Source: an uncultured Oscillospiraceae bacterium
GTDB taxonomy: Bacteria > Bacillota > Clostridia > Oscillospirales > Ruminococcaceae
Assembly (NCBI GenBank): GCA_934448295.1
Contig: CAKSEY010000008.1
Coordinates: forward strand, 1 to 64,000
Reading direction: 5' to 3'
Length of the DNA: 64,000 nt
This document shows, one piece after another, positions 1-7,247 of this stretch; position 1 is the stretch's first letter, and each line of letters opens with the position of its first letter. Under the pieces are notes generated by a model. It saw nothing but the letters and a program-made list of their open reading frames with translations, was not told the origin of the DNA and did not search any database. The position numbers and the translations under genes were made by a program.

Positions 1-57
1 GCCTGCGGAGCTCCTGCCGCCCTGCCTGAGCAGCCAGTCCTTTAAGCCCAAATCCAT
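1..57 (-). CDS. 5' end of an unidentified gene, runs off the window
   Basis: A minus-strand reading frame opens here and leaves the window after about 19 codons, so its product cannot be named. AAGGAGG lies directly upstream. The ATG at 57 is only about one base from it, while an in-frame TTG at 51 sits at normal spacing, so TTG may be the real start. The visible peptide begins MDLGLKDWLLRQGG. Only the ribosome binding site and the open frame support it. Confidence 0.35.
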   Translation of the reverse strand, partial: MDLGLKDWLLRQGGRSSAG

Positions 58-179
58 TCCTCCTTGCTGCGGCAGCCTGACTGCCGCTTATTTCCACGGG
101 AGTCTTTTGTTTCCCTCCCGCAATCATGGAATACATCCGGCAGGACTGCAAAAAACTGCAAAGGAAAAAAGTATTTTAT

Positions 180-236
180 GGTCACCTCTAAAAACCTTGT
201 TTGAGTGAAAATGTGTATAGCACACCGCCTGCTTCT
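180..236. repeat. MITE-like element, copy A (one arm)
   Basis: Begins with the terminal sequence GGTCACCTCTAAAAACC followed by the family arm (TTGTTTGAGTGAAAATG, then TAGCACACCGCCTGC). The opposite arm present in the copies at 4166 and 7015 is missing, so this is a half element. It lies between the gene running off the left end and the promoter at 370. Confidence 0.7.
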
Positions 237-252
237 TTCAACGAGCGAAATA

Positions 253-284
253 AACAGGCGGCGGCGTGGACGCCGTCGCCTGTT
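253..284. repeat. GC-rich hairpin
   Basis: A 14-base inverted repeat (AACAGGCGGCGGCG and CGCCGTCGCCTGTT) with a 4-base loop and one mismatch. Read on the minus strand it is followed by TTTATTT, so it could end minus-strand transcription, but no convincing gene precedes it there. Confidence 0.5.
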
Positions 285-369
285 GCAGGTTTGTCAATGA
301 TTTCTGTCACAAAGTCAGAAAGAAAATCGCTCACAGAAAGAGAAGCATTGGCAGGAATTCCATTGCCGC

Positions 370-398
370 TTGACAACACATAGTCTGTGTGCTATACT
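370..398 (+). promoter_or_regulatory. sigma-A promoter of the U32-like gene
   Basis: TTGACA at 370-375 and TATACT at 393-398, spaced 17 bases, 36 bases before the start at 435. Confidence 0.75.
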
Positions 399-434
399 CG
401 AATAAAAGTGCGGTCAATAAACTGAGGTGACATA

Positions 435-1199
435 TTGAAAACGGATAAAAAAACAAATCACACAGCGTGCTATCATCTGCCCGGTCTGTTTGAATTCTAC
501 GAGTTTTACCGCTCCTTCCTGCCGATTTTCCGAGAGCACAGGGAGTATTTTTACGACTGGTGTGAAATCGGCTCCATATATGGAGCACCGGCGGACTGCG
601 TCTGGGGCGGAGGACGCACGGGCTTCGGAGACAACAAACCGCGGGAAATTCTGGCGCTGATGCAGGAATATAACATATCTTCAAGACTTACGTTCAGCAA
701 CTCCCTGCTGAGAGAGGAGCACCTTTCAGATAAAAAATGCAATGAACTCTGTAAACTGTTCAATAAAGGCGCCGGAACGAAAAATGGGATAATCATACAT
801 TCAGAGCTTCTTCTTGAGTATCTGAAAAAGAATTACCCGGGATTCTATTTCGTTTCCTCCACCACCAAAGTGCTGACGGTATTTCAACAATTCCTGAACG
901 AAATAAACCGGTATGATTTTCATTATCTTGGTGAAAACTGTCCGGACCATCGCTGTGCAGCCCCTGGCGCAATGAAGGGATACCGATTCTCTCAGGCAAT
1001 GAAAAATCCTGGTTTTATCAGCACGAACGATATTCGGAATGTGTATATGACGATGGGATTTTCCAATTTTAAAATCGAAGGAAGGGGACTTGGCAGCGCG
1101 CTGGTCCTTGAATTTCTGCTTTATTATATGACCAGGCCCGAACATCAGCTTGAGGTCAGGGAAACAATATATCTTGACAGTATGCTGGATCTGTTCTGA
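435..1199 (+). CDS. Peptidase U32-like / conserved hypothetical protein, internally shortened
   Basis: Starts at TTG 435 after GAGGTGAC. The 254-residue product matches, from memory, a Firmicutes family of TIM-barrel proteins related to peptidase U32: the segments IGSIYGAPADCVWGGGR, LTFSNSLLREEHL and FSNFKIEGRGLGSA are characteristic, as is the ending YLDSMLDLF. In such proteins a central stretch with a further cysteine-containing segment is expected between the NRYDFHY and LGENCPDH regions. Here the two join directly, so an in-frame deletion of several tens of residues is likely. Remaining cysteines near NCPDHRC suggest metal or iron-sulfur binding. Function is unknown; the family match is recognition rather than a search result. 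It has its own strong promoter and no operon partner. Confidence 0.6.
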   Translation: MKTDKKTNHTACYHLPGLFEFYEFYRSFLPIFREHREYFYDWCEIGSIYGAPADCVWGGGRTGFGDNKPREILALMQEYNISSRLTFSNSLLREEHLSDKKCNELCKLFNKGAGTKNGIIIHSELLLEYLKKNYPGFYFVSSTTKVLTVFQQFLNEINRYDFHYLGENCPDHRCAAPGAMKGYRFSQAMKNPGFISTNDIRNVYMTMGFSNFKIEGRGLGSALVLEFLLYYMTRPEHQLEVRETIYLDSMLDLF

Positions 1200-1260
1200 A
1201 TACGATTAGCTGTCAGGAATTGATCTTGTCAAATAATTATGCGGTGTTGCCTAAAAAAAA

Positions 1261-1367
1261 CAGGCTGTTGAAAAGCCCTCAGATTCCAGAAAGCGGCATA
1301 TACGGCCAGGCTTTGTGCCTGCCATATATGCCGCTGAAGACGAAGATGAGGGTTTATCGACAGCCTG
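1261..1367. repeat. 107-bp palindromic element
   Basis: Outer arms starting CAGGCTGT (1261) and ending ACAGCCTG (1367) pair over about 21 bases with 3 mismatches. An inner stem (CGGCATATACGG with CCATATATGCCG) closes it. The whole unit folds back on itself and encodes nothing. It lies between the convergent U32-like and acyP genes, where it could act as a terminator or be a MITE. Confidence 0.6.
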
Positions 1368-1435
1368 AATGCCGCCAGAACTGGCAGCACCCTAACTTAT
1401 TAAAATCTTATGCGATCTTCCATCAGCCGGATAAA

Positions 1436-1711
1436 TCATCTTATCTCAAAACCGTAGCCGCCCTCCAGCGGAATATTCTCAGATTCTATGCGCTCGATAA
1501 ATCCCCACGAATGCTCGTCAAGCTCACGAATAACGGCTGCGATATCGGCAGGGTATCCCTCCGCTTCCATCTCCACCGTGCCGTCGCTGCAATTTCTTAC
1601 CCAGCCGGTCACTCCGCGGCTTTTTGCGCTGTAGCAGGCTTTGTATCTGAATCCAACACCCTGCACCGTTCCGTGAAAAATATAATGTATGCGTACCTTT
1701 TCCATACTCAT
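1436..1711 (-). CDS. acyP: Acylphosphatase
   Basis: A 91-residue enzyme that hydrolyses acyl phosphates such as carbamoyl phosphate or 1,3-bisphosphoglycerate in the cytoplasm. The family signature HGTVQGVGFRY is near the N-terminus, with the phosphate-binding loop and catalytic arginine, followed by GWVRNCSDGTVEMEAEG with the catalytic asparagine. The length is typical. The reading frame is open further upstream, but GGGAG lies 8 bases before the ATG at 1711 and the family begins there, so this start was chosen. It is monocistronic, with a half MITE and a hairpin upstream. Confidence 0.92.
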   Translation of the reverse strand: MSMEKVRIHYIFHGTVQGVGFRYKACYSAKSRGVTGWVRNCSDGTVEMEAEGYPADIAAVIRELDEHSWGFIERIESENIPLEGGYGFEIR

Positions 1712-1772
1712 AGCAAATACTCCCGATTCAAAAAACTGAATTTTCATCCACTTTTGCGACTTATATCTCCGT

Positions 1773-1816
1773 GGAACCTCTAAAAGCCCCAAGTGAGCGA
1801 CAATGTACAGTGCGCT
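1773..1816. repeat. MITE-like element, copy B (one arm)
   Basis: GGAACCTCTAAAAGCC followed by GTGAGCGACAATGTACAGTGCGC, clearly related to the arms at 180, 4166, 5831 and 7015. It has a single arm and lies upstream of acyP. Confidence 0.6.
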
Positions 1817-1849
1817 CCATATTCGCCGGATTTCCCGTAATATGGAGCG
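1813..1849. repeat. Perfect 11-bp inverted repeat
   Basis: CGCTCCATATT and AATATGGAGCG around a 15-base loop. The plus strand continues TTCTGTCCGTTTTT. It separates acyP from the upstream peptidase gene and may limit read-through, though the T run is on the strand without an obvious gene. Confidence 0.5.
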
Positions 1850-1880
1850 TTCTGTCCGTTTTTGCCTTTCGCACCGGTTT

Positions 1881-2276
1881 TCAGGGGCTTACATGATCAG
1901 TGAACGGTTTCTGCAATGCTCCCTGGAGGAATATCTCCCAGTAGAATTTCCGGTCTGACTGAGGGAAATCGCGTAGTATACCATGCTCCGGGTCGTAGAA
2001 TACTCCGTCCACATAAAGCGACCAGTGCCAGCAGCGCGGAGTCTCAAGGCTGAGAAGCGCACAGCCGGGAAGGTCGGACACGGTTTGCGCCTGCTTTCTT
2101 TCCCCTGAAAATTTAATGCCGTGTTCAGTCAGGACTCGCTTCATTTCACGGAGGTCTGTTTCGCGGTCGTTTCCAAGGTAGGCGCAGACGTATCCGGCTG
2201 TTGTACCCAGCAGCATGGCAAGAACAGCCTGACCGCATTGAAGGTCGGTGGGCTCGTGAATATATTCTATGTTCAT
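1881..2276 (-). CDS. C39-like (papain-fold) cysteine peptidase-like protein
   Basis: A 131-residue single-domain protein. The N-terminal segment DLQCGQAVLAMLLG places Cys14 at the start of a helix as in papain-fold C39 peptidases. His84 in CWHWSLYVDG and Asp95 in VFYDPEHG complete a likely catalytic triad. There is no signal peptide and no transporter or leader peptide next to it, so it is probably a cytoplasmic stand-alone hydrolase with an unknown substrate rather than a bacteriocin processor. AAAGGG precedes the ATG. Fold assignment is moderately confident; function is unassigned. Confidence 0.65.
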   Translation of the reverse strand: MNIEYIHEPTDLQCGQAVLAMLLGTTAGYVCAYLGNDRETDLREMKRVLTEHGIKFSGERKQAQTVSDLPGCALLSLETPRCWHWSLYVDGVFYDPEHGILRDFPQSDRKFYWEIFLQGALQKPFTDHVSP

Positions 2277-2502
2277 TTTTCCCTTTCGTAATGAAATAAT
2301 CCATACGCATTATTTGCTTTGTCCGATATCAGACCAGAGCTGCGGCGTATCTATAAGCATTTGGTAACCATTTTGTTTTACGGCATATACTTCCTGAGCA
2401 GCTCCCAACAGACTGACAGGACAATTATATCACAGTGTGTCTGAAAAGTCAAACAATATATGTTATTAAATCTGGTATTGTTATTTATTATTATTCTGAA
2501 CA

Positions 2503-2530
2503 TTGAAATATATTCAGATTTGATTATAAT
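2503..2530 (+). promoter_or_regulatory. Promoter of pdxST
   Basis: TTGAAA at 2503-2508 and TATAAT at 2525-2530 with a 16-base spacer, 50 bases before pdxS. The rest of the 304-base gap from 2277 is AT-rich, with no ORF or clear riboswitch. Confidence 0.7.
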
Positions 2531-2580
2531 AAAATACAAGAGAGCGCTCAGAAATATAATTCTACAAGGAGAACAACACT

Positions 2581-3453
2581 ATGTCAGACAGACTTGAACT
2601 CAACAAGAACCTCGCCCAGATGCTCAAGGGCGGCGTAATAATGGACGTAACCACACCGGAACAGGCAAAGATCGCAGAGGCGGCCGGAGCCTGCGCAGTA
2701 ATGGCGCTGGAGCGTATACCTGCCGATATCCGCGCAGCCGGCGGAGTTTCCAGAATGAGCGACCCGAAGATGATCAAGGGTATTCAGGAAGCCGTTTCTA
2801 TCCCGGTAATGGCCAAGTGCCGCATAGGACATTTCGCTGAGGCACAGATACTTCAGGCTATCGAGATAGACTACATTGATGAAAGCGAAGTTCTCTCCCC
2901 TGCCGATGACAAGTACCACATCGACAAGACCAGGTTTGACGTTCCGTTCGTATGCGGCGCAAAGGATCTCGGCGAGGCGCTCCGCCGTATAAACGAGGGC
3001 GCTTCCATGATCCGCACCAAGGGTGAGCCCGGCACTGGAGACGTAGTTCAGGCCGTACGCCACATGAGAATGATGCAGAGCGAGATACGCCGTATCGGCT
3101 CCATGTCTGACGACGAGCTGTATGAGACCGCAAAGTCCCTTGCAGTGCCCTACGAGCTCGTAAAATTCGTCCATGAGAACAAGAAGCTGCCGGTAGTTAA
3201 TTTTGCAGCCGGCGGCATTGCAACTCCCGCAGACGCTGCGCTGATGATGCAGCTCGGCGCAGAGGGCGTATTCGTCGGCTCCGGCATTTTCAAGTCCGGA
3301 AATCCCGAAAAGCGTGCGGCAGCTATCGTAAAGGCAGTCACCAACTTCACTGACGCAAAACTGCTGGCAGAGCTTTCCGAGGATCTCGGCGAAGCAATGG
3401 TCGGCATAAACGAGCAGGAGATCGCACTGCTCATGGCGGAGCGCGGAAAGTAA
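2581..3453 (+). CDS. pdxS: Pyridoxal 5'-phosphate synthase, lyase subunit
   Basis: Joins ribose 5-phosphate, glyceraldehyde 3-phosphate and ammonia to make pyridoxal 5'-phosphate in the DXP-independent pathway. The 290-residue TIM barrel is very highly conserved: Asp22 in IMDVTTPEQA, the substrate-binding Lys79 in VMAKCRIGHF and Lys147 in RTKGEPGTG are all present, as is ERIPADIR. The ATG follows AAGGAG at normal spacing. Its stop overlaps the pdxT start (TAATG), so the two subunits are translationally coupled. Length is normal. Confidence 0.98.
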   Translation: MSDRLELNKNLAQMLKGGVIMDVTTPEQAKIAEAAGACAVMALERIPADIRAAGGVSRMSDPKMIKGIQEAVSIPVMAKCRIGHFAEAQILQAIEIDYIDESEVLSPADDKYHIDKTRFDVPFVCGAKDLGEALRRINEGASMIRTKGEPGTGDVVQAVRHMRMMQSEIRRIGSMSDDELYETAKSLAVPYELVKFVHENKKLPVVNFAAGGIATPADAALMMQLGAEGVFVGSGIFKSGNPEKRAAAIVKAVTNFTDAKLLAELSEDLGEAMVGINEQEIALLMAERGK

Positions 3454-4040
3454 TGAGAATAGGTGTTTTAGCGCTCCAGGGAGCATTCATAGAGCATGAA
3501 AGAATGCTGTCGCAGCTTGGAGCGGACAGCTTTGAAATACGCCAGCTCAGGGATCTCTCCCAGCCTATGGACGGACTGATCATACCGGGCGGCGAAAGCA
3601 CGGTTCAGGGAAAGCTCCTGCGTGAACTTGGCATGATGGATCCGGTGCGCGATCTGATTGTCTCAGGACTGCCGGTTTTCGGTACCTGCGCCGGACTGAT
3701 ACTCCTTGCAAAGGACATTGAAGGCGGCGAAGCTCCCCACCTTGCAGTAATGGACATCACGGCTAAACGCAACGCATACGGCAGACAGCTCGGAAGCTTC
3801 TCGTATAACGGGGAGTTCAAGGGAATCGGTATCATTCCGATGACATTTATCCGTGCACCCTACATCAGCCGCTCAAGCGGTGCAGAAATCCTCGCTGAGG
3901 TCATCGGAAAGGCAGTAGCCGCACGTCAGCGGAATATGCTTGTAACCGCATTCCATCCGGAGCTTACTGACGATACGTCAGTGCACGGCTATTTTCTGGA
4001 TATGGTTCAGGCTGCCGAAAACTATTCAGCGGCCGTATAA
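3453..4040 (+). CDS. pdxT: Pyridoxal 5'-phosphate synthase, glutaminase subunit
   Basis: Class I glutamine amidotransferase that supplies ammonia to PdxS. The 195-residue protein shows the catalytic triad: Cys79 in FGTCAGLILLA, and His168 and Glu170 in FHPEL. The oxyanion motif PGGEST is at 45-50 and RNAYGRQLGSF further on. It overlaps pdxS by one base and is followed by a strong terminator, so pdxST is a two-gene operon. Confidence 0.97.
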   Translation: MRIGVLALQGAFIEHERMLSQLGADSFEIRQLRDLSQPMDGLIIPGGESTVQGKLLRELGMMDPVRDLIVSGLPVFGTCAGLILLAKDIEGGEAPHLAVMDITAKRNAYGRQLGSFSYNGEFKGIGIIPMTFIRAPYISRSSGAEILAEVIGKAVAARQRNMLVTAFHPELTDDTSVHGYFLDMVQAAENYSAAV

Positions 4041-4061
4041 GTGAAAAAAACCTATAATCTG

Positions 4062-4095
4062 ATATCCTCCCGTTCTGGCGGGAGGATATTTTTTA
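4062..4095 (+). terminator. Terminator of pdxST
   Basis: ATATCCTCCCG and CGGGAGGATAT form an 11-bp stem followed by TTTTTT. The sequence continues with TTTTTAGAGGTTACC, which resembles a MITE end. Confidence 0.9.
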
Positions 4096-4122
4096 GAGGT
4101 TACCATTATTTTTTATAAGGAC

Positions 4123-4151
4123 TATACAAAAAGAAAATAATATGATATAAT
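4123..4151 (+). promoter_or_regulatory. Probable promoter of the NSS transporter gene
   Basis: TATACA at 4123-4128 and TATAAT at 4146-4151 with a 17-base spacer. A complete MITE lies between this promoter and the gene, so the transcript leader would carry its hairpin. Confidence 0.55.
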
Positions 4152-4165
4152 TAGAATAATTATAA

Positions 4166-4324
4166 GATCACCTCTAAAAACCGGTTTGAAAAGGGAAAAT
4201 GGGTAGAGTGCGCCGAATGCGATGAAAGCCGACGAAGTAAGGCTGTATGCCTTACGAAGAGATTTTCTGAAGCAGGCGGTGTGCTATACACATTTTCACT
4301 CAAACAAGGTTTTTAGAGGTGACC
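4166..4324. repeat. MITE-like element, copy C (complete)
   Basis: About 159 bp bounded by inverted ends GATCACCTCTAAAAACC and GGTTTTTAGAGGTGACC. The next roughly 40 bases on each side are also imperfectly complementary, so the unit is one long hairpin with a variable core. It encodes no protein; an ATG inside it at 4222 is in frame with the transporter but lacks a ribosome binding site. Confidence 0.8.
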
Positions 4325-4356
4325 ATAATTTACCGTCTATCGAAAAGGAGAAAAAA

Positions 4357-5730
4357 ATGGAACAGAACCAGAAAAAGCGAAGTACATTTTCCGGGAAGCT
4401 CGGATTCGTACTATCGGCGGCAGGCGCGTCTGTCGGGCTGGGGAATATATGGAGATTCCCGTATCTTGCGGCAAAATACGGCGGCGGAATATTCCTGCTG
4501 ATATATATCGTGCTGGCGCTGACGTTCGGCTATACGATGATAACCGCAGAAACAGCCCTCGGACGCATGACCCAGAAAAGCCCGGTAGGAGCGTATAAGT
4601 CCTTCGGCAAATCCAGGTGGCTGTCACTGGGAGGCTGGATAAACGCTGTAATACCGATCCTCATCGTGCCATACTATTCAGTTATCGGCGGATGGGTGAT
4701 AAAATATCTGGCGGAATACATCATGGGCAATGGTGAACAGCTAGCGGCAGACGGCTATTTCGGAGAATTCATATCCAGCGGTGGGAGCGCCGAACTTTGT
4801 TTCCTCGCGTTCACACTGCTGACAGTCGCTATTATTTTCGGCGGAGTCAGGCACGGCATAGAACGAGTTTCCAGATTCATGATGCCTGTTCTGGTGGTAC
4901 TGTCAATTATTATCGCTATTTTCTCTGTGACCAGACCCGGCGCGCTTGAAGGCGTCAAGTATTTTCTGATACCAAACTCCTCGAACTTTTCATGGATGAC
5001 GGTAGTTTCAGCTATGGGCCAGATGTTCTATTCCCTGTCCATCGCAATGGGAATACTGATAACCTTCGGCTCATATATGAAAAGGGACGTATCCATCGAG
5101 AAATCCACCCAGAATGTTGAAATATTCGACACCGGGATCGCGATAATGTCCGGGCTGATGATAATTCCGGCTGTTTTTGCGTTCTCCGGCGGCGACACTG
5201 AAAACCTCAAAGCAGGTCCGTCGCTGATGTTCATTACTATCCCGAAGGTGTTCGCAGATATGAATATGGGAGGATTAGTTGGCATTCTGTTCTTCCTGCT
5301 TGTACTGTGCGCTGCATTGACAAGCTCCATCGCCCTTACCGAAAGCGCCGTGTCAACATTCCAGGACGAACTTGGCTGGGGAAGAAAGAAGTCAACCATA
5401 ATAATCACTGGAATCATGATACTGCTTGGCACACTGTCCTCTCTGGGATATGGACCGCTCAGCGGCGTCCAGGTACTCGGAATGCAGTTCCTGGATTTCT
5501 TCGACTTCCTTACAAACTCAGTGATGATGCCAATAGCCGCTATCGCAACCTGCCTGCTTGTATCCCGCGTGATGGGCGTCAGAAAAATAGAAGAGGAAAT
5601 GACCCAAGAAAACGGAACATTCAGACGGAAGAAAATCTTCAACTTCATGATAAAATATCTGTGCCCTGTTTTCGCCGCCGTTATCCTGATAAGCTCGGTA
5701 GCAAACGCATTCGGACTTATCTCAATGTGA
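4357..5730 (+). CDS. Neurotransmitter:sodium symporter family transporter
   Basis: A LeuT-fold permease, 457 residues, likely importing an amino acid or related solute with sodium. The first membrane helix carries the family signature GASVGLGNIWRFPYL with the unwound sodium-binding segment; ALTSSIALTESAVSTF is the sodium site in the later bundle helix. About 11 to 12 hydrophobic helices are visible. The frame is open to an ATG at 4222 inside the upstream MITE, but AAAAGGAG precedes the ATG at 4357 and the family begins there. Substrate cannot be read from sequence. It stands alone between a promoter and a terminator. Confidence 0.93.
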   Translation: MEQNQKKRSTFSGKLGFVLSAAGASVGLGNIWRFPYLAAKYGGGIFLLIYIVLALTFGYTMITAETALGRMTQKSPVGAYKSFGKSRWLSLGGWINAVIPILIVPYYSVIGGWVIKYLAEYIMGNGEQLAADGYFGEFISSGGSAELCFLAFTLLTVAIIFGGVRHGIERVSRFMMPVLVVLSIIIAIFSVTRPGALEGVKYFLIPNSSNFSWMTVVSAMGQMFYSLSIAMGILITFGSYMKRDVSIEKSTQNVEIFDTGIAIMSGLMIIPAVFAFSGGDTENLKAGPSLMFITIPKVFADMNMGGLVGILFFLLVLCAALTSSIALTESAVSTFQDELGWGRKKSTIIITGIMILLGTLSSLGYGPLSGVQVLGMQFLDFFDFLTNSVMMPIAAIATCLLVSRVMGVRKIEEEMTQENGTFRRKKIFNFMIKYLCPVFAAVILISSVANAFGLISM

Positions 5731-5795
5731 TCCACGTTCCTTATTGATGCCGCAGACGCCAAGGTATTGATCTGTTTTCAAATCCTGTGTAAATA

Positions 5796-5827
5796 AGGTG
5801 CTGTCCAATAGAGCAGCACCTCATTTT
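5796..5827 (+). terminator. Terminator of the NSS transporter gene
   Basis: AGGTGCTG and CAGCACCT stem with a 10-base loop, followed by CATTTTTA. Confidence 0.85.
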
Positions 5828-5830
5828 TAT

Positions 5831-5878
5831 GGTCACCTCTGAAAACCTCATGTGAGCGAAAATGTACAGTGCGCACCA
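5831..5878. repeat. MITE-like element, copy D (one arm)
   Basis: GGTCACCTCTGAAAACC followed by GTGAGCGAAAATGTACAGTGCGC, abutting the stop codon of the oxidoreductase gene on the minus strand. Single arm, closest to copy B. Confidence 0.65.
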
Positions 5879-6862
5879 TCAGGACTGCGGTTCTTCTTCC
5901 GGATACCTCAGTCCCCATGAATTTCTGAATTCCGTCATAATATCCATAACGTCGCGGGTATAATCAAGCCGCATACATTCTGCGCTGCCGTTTATCGCCA
6001 TTTCCATGTCATGAAGCTCGTATGCAAGCGCGTCAGAGTTTTCTCCTGCCCTGATAACCTCTGTTTTTCCTGAATCAGTGTAAGTTACGGAAGCCTCCCA
6101 TGCCCTTGGATATTCCATTACCTCAATATAGCCGTTTTCGCATGAAATCATGCCCCTTTTCGGCTGCTTTGAGTGAAGCGAAAGCATGACCGAAGCCATC
6201 TGCCCGGCATTGTTCATGAGAAGAAGTCCAGCCTGCTCATCAACACCAGTAGGCGCATTCTTTACCTGTGAAAGCAGCTTTGTCGGCTTCTCGCTCATGA
6301 AAAATCTGATGAACGACAGTGCGTAAACTCCTATATCCAGCATTGCACCGCCGGCAAGATCCCGGTTGAAGAACCTGTTTTTCATGTCGTAATCCTTGAA
6401 GCTGCCGAAGTTCATTGTAATCAGGTTTACCTTTCCAAGTTTTCCTGAATCAATCATCTTTCGGAGTTCCTTGTATATCGGCATATGATATATAGTCATT
6501 GCCTCGCCGATCACAACGCCATTTTCATTTGCCAGCGCCATTGCTTCGGAAAGTTCCCTGCTGTTCAGCGTTATGGATTTTTCGACCAGAACGTGCTTTC
6601 CATTCTCAATCGCCTTTCTCATGAATTCAATATGCGTGTTGTGCGGTGTGGTGATATAAACAGCGTCAATATCTGGATCTGAAAACATTTCGCTGAAATC
6701 GTCATAAACCTTCCGGATACCATATTTTTCAGCAAATGCAACCGCCTTTGAATGCGTCCTGTTTCCAACGGCACATATGTTTCTTCCGTTTTTCTTTAAA
6801 GCGGCTGCCATTTCATTGGCGATAACTCCGGTTCCCAGTACTGCCCATCTGATTTCTTTCAT
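5879..6862 (-). CDS. Gfo/Idh/MocA family NAD(P)-dependent oxidoreductase
   Basis: A 327-residue dehydrogenase with an N-terminal Rossmann fold (AVLGTGVIANEM, nucleotide-binding glycines at 10 and 12) and the family motif EKS at 94-96 (usually EKP) containing the catalytic lysine. The C-terminal substrate domain contains GGAMLDIGVYAL. Such enzymes oxidise or reduce sugars, inositols or related cyclic alcohols; the substrate cannot be told. AAGGAG precedes the ATG. It has its own promoter and is not in an operon. Confidence 0.92.
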   Translation of the reverse strand: MKEIRWAVLGTGVIANEMAAALKKNGRNICAVGNRTHSKAVAFAEKYGIRKVYDDFSEMFSDPDIDAVYITTPHNTHIEFMRKAIENGKHVLVEKSITLNSRELSEAMALANENGVVIGEAMTIYHMPIYKELRKMIDSGKLGKVNLITMNFGSFKDYDMKNRFFNRDLAGGAMLDIGVYALSFIRFFMSEKPTKLLSQVKNAPTGVDEQAGLLLMNNAGQMASVMLSLHSKQPKRGMISCENGYIEVMEYPRAWEASVTYTDSGKTEVIRAGENSDALAYELHDMEMAINGSAECMRLDYTRDVMDIMTEFRNSWGLRYPEEEPQS

Positions 6863-6909
6863 AACGATATCTCCTTAATATGTACGATTCAGGGTAAACC
6901 TCTGCGTCT

Positions 6910-6938
6910 ATTATAGCACGGAAACTCTGTTTTGTACA
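6910..6938 (-). promoter_or_regulatory. Promoter of the oxidoreductase gene
   Basis: On the minus strand TGTACA (6938-6933) and TATAAT (6915-6910) are 17 bases apart, 48 bases before the start codon. Confidence 0.7.
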
Positions 6939-7014
6939 GTCTGCGCCGAATGTCAGACGGTTGATTTTCCCACAGGGATCATGCCGGTATCTATTGCAGT
7001 ATTGTCTTATACAG

Positions 7015-7137
7015 GGAACCTCTAAAAACGGTCTGAAAAGGGAAAATGGGTAGAGTGCGCCGATTACGAGGAGGTTTGAATAAGCAGGCGGTGCGCTATA
7101 CACATTTTCACTCAAACAAGGTTTTTAAAGGTGACCA
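7015..7137. repeat. MITE-like element, copy E (complete)
   Basis: Starts GGAACCTCTAAAAACGG and ends GGTTTTTAAAGGTGACC, with inner arms matching copy C on both sides. The core differs and is shorter (about 25 bases). Confidence 0.75.
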
Positions 7138-7155
7138 TAAGATATTTTTAATTAC

Positions 7156-7184
7156 TTGAAAAAAGATCATGATTGTGATATAAT
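7156..7184 (+). promoter_or_regulatory. Promoter of the GGDEF gene
   Basis: TTGAAA at 7156-7161 and TATAAT at 7179-7184 with a 17-base spacer, 63 bases before the ATG. Confidence 0.75.
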
Positions 7185-7247
7185 AAGCGCAAAGCGTAAA
7201 GCACCTTGCACATTCGGTTATATCAGAATAAGGAGAACCTGCACATT

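Noticed and set aside
188..684. Short overlapping frames on both strands near the left end
   Set aside because: They arise from the MITE copy and the hairpin, lack ribosome binding sites and overlap the promoter at 370.
2584..3486. 300-codon open frame opposite pdxS
   Set aside because: It is antisense to a highly conserved gene, has no ribosome binding site and no recognisable domain.
4222..4356. N-terminal extension of the NSS transporter from an ATG at 4222
   Set aside because: The extension lies inside the MITE, has no ribosome binding site, and the family starts at 4357 after AAAAGGAG.
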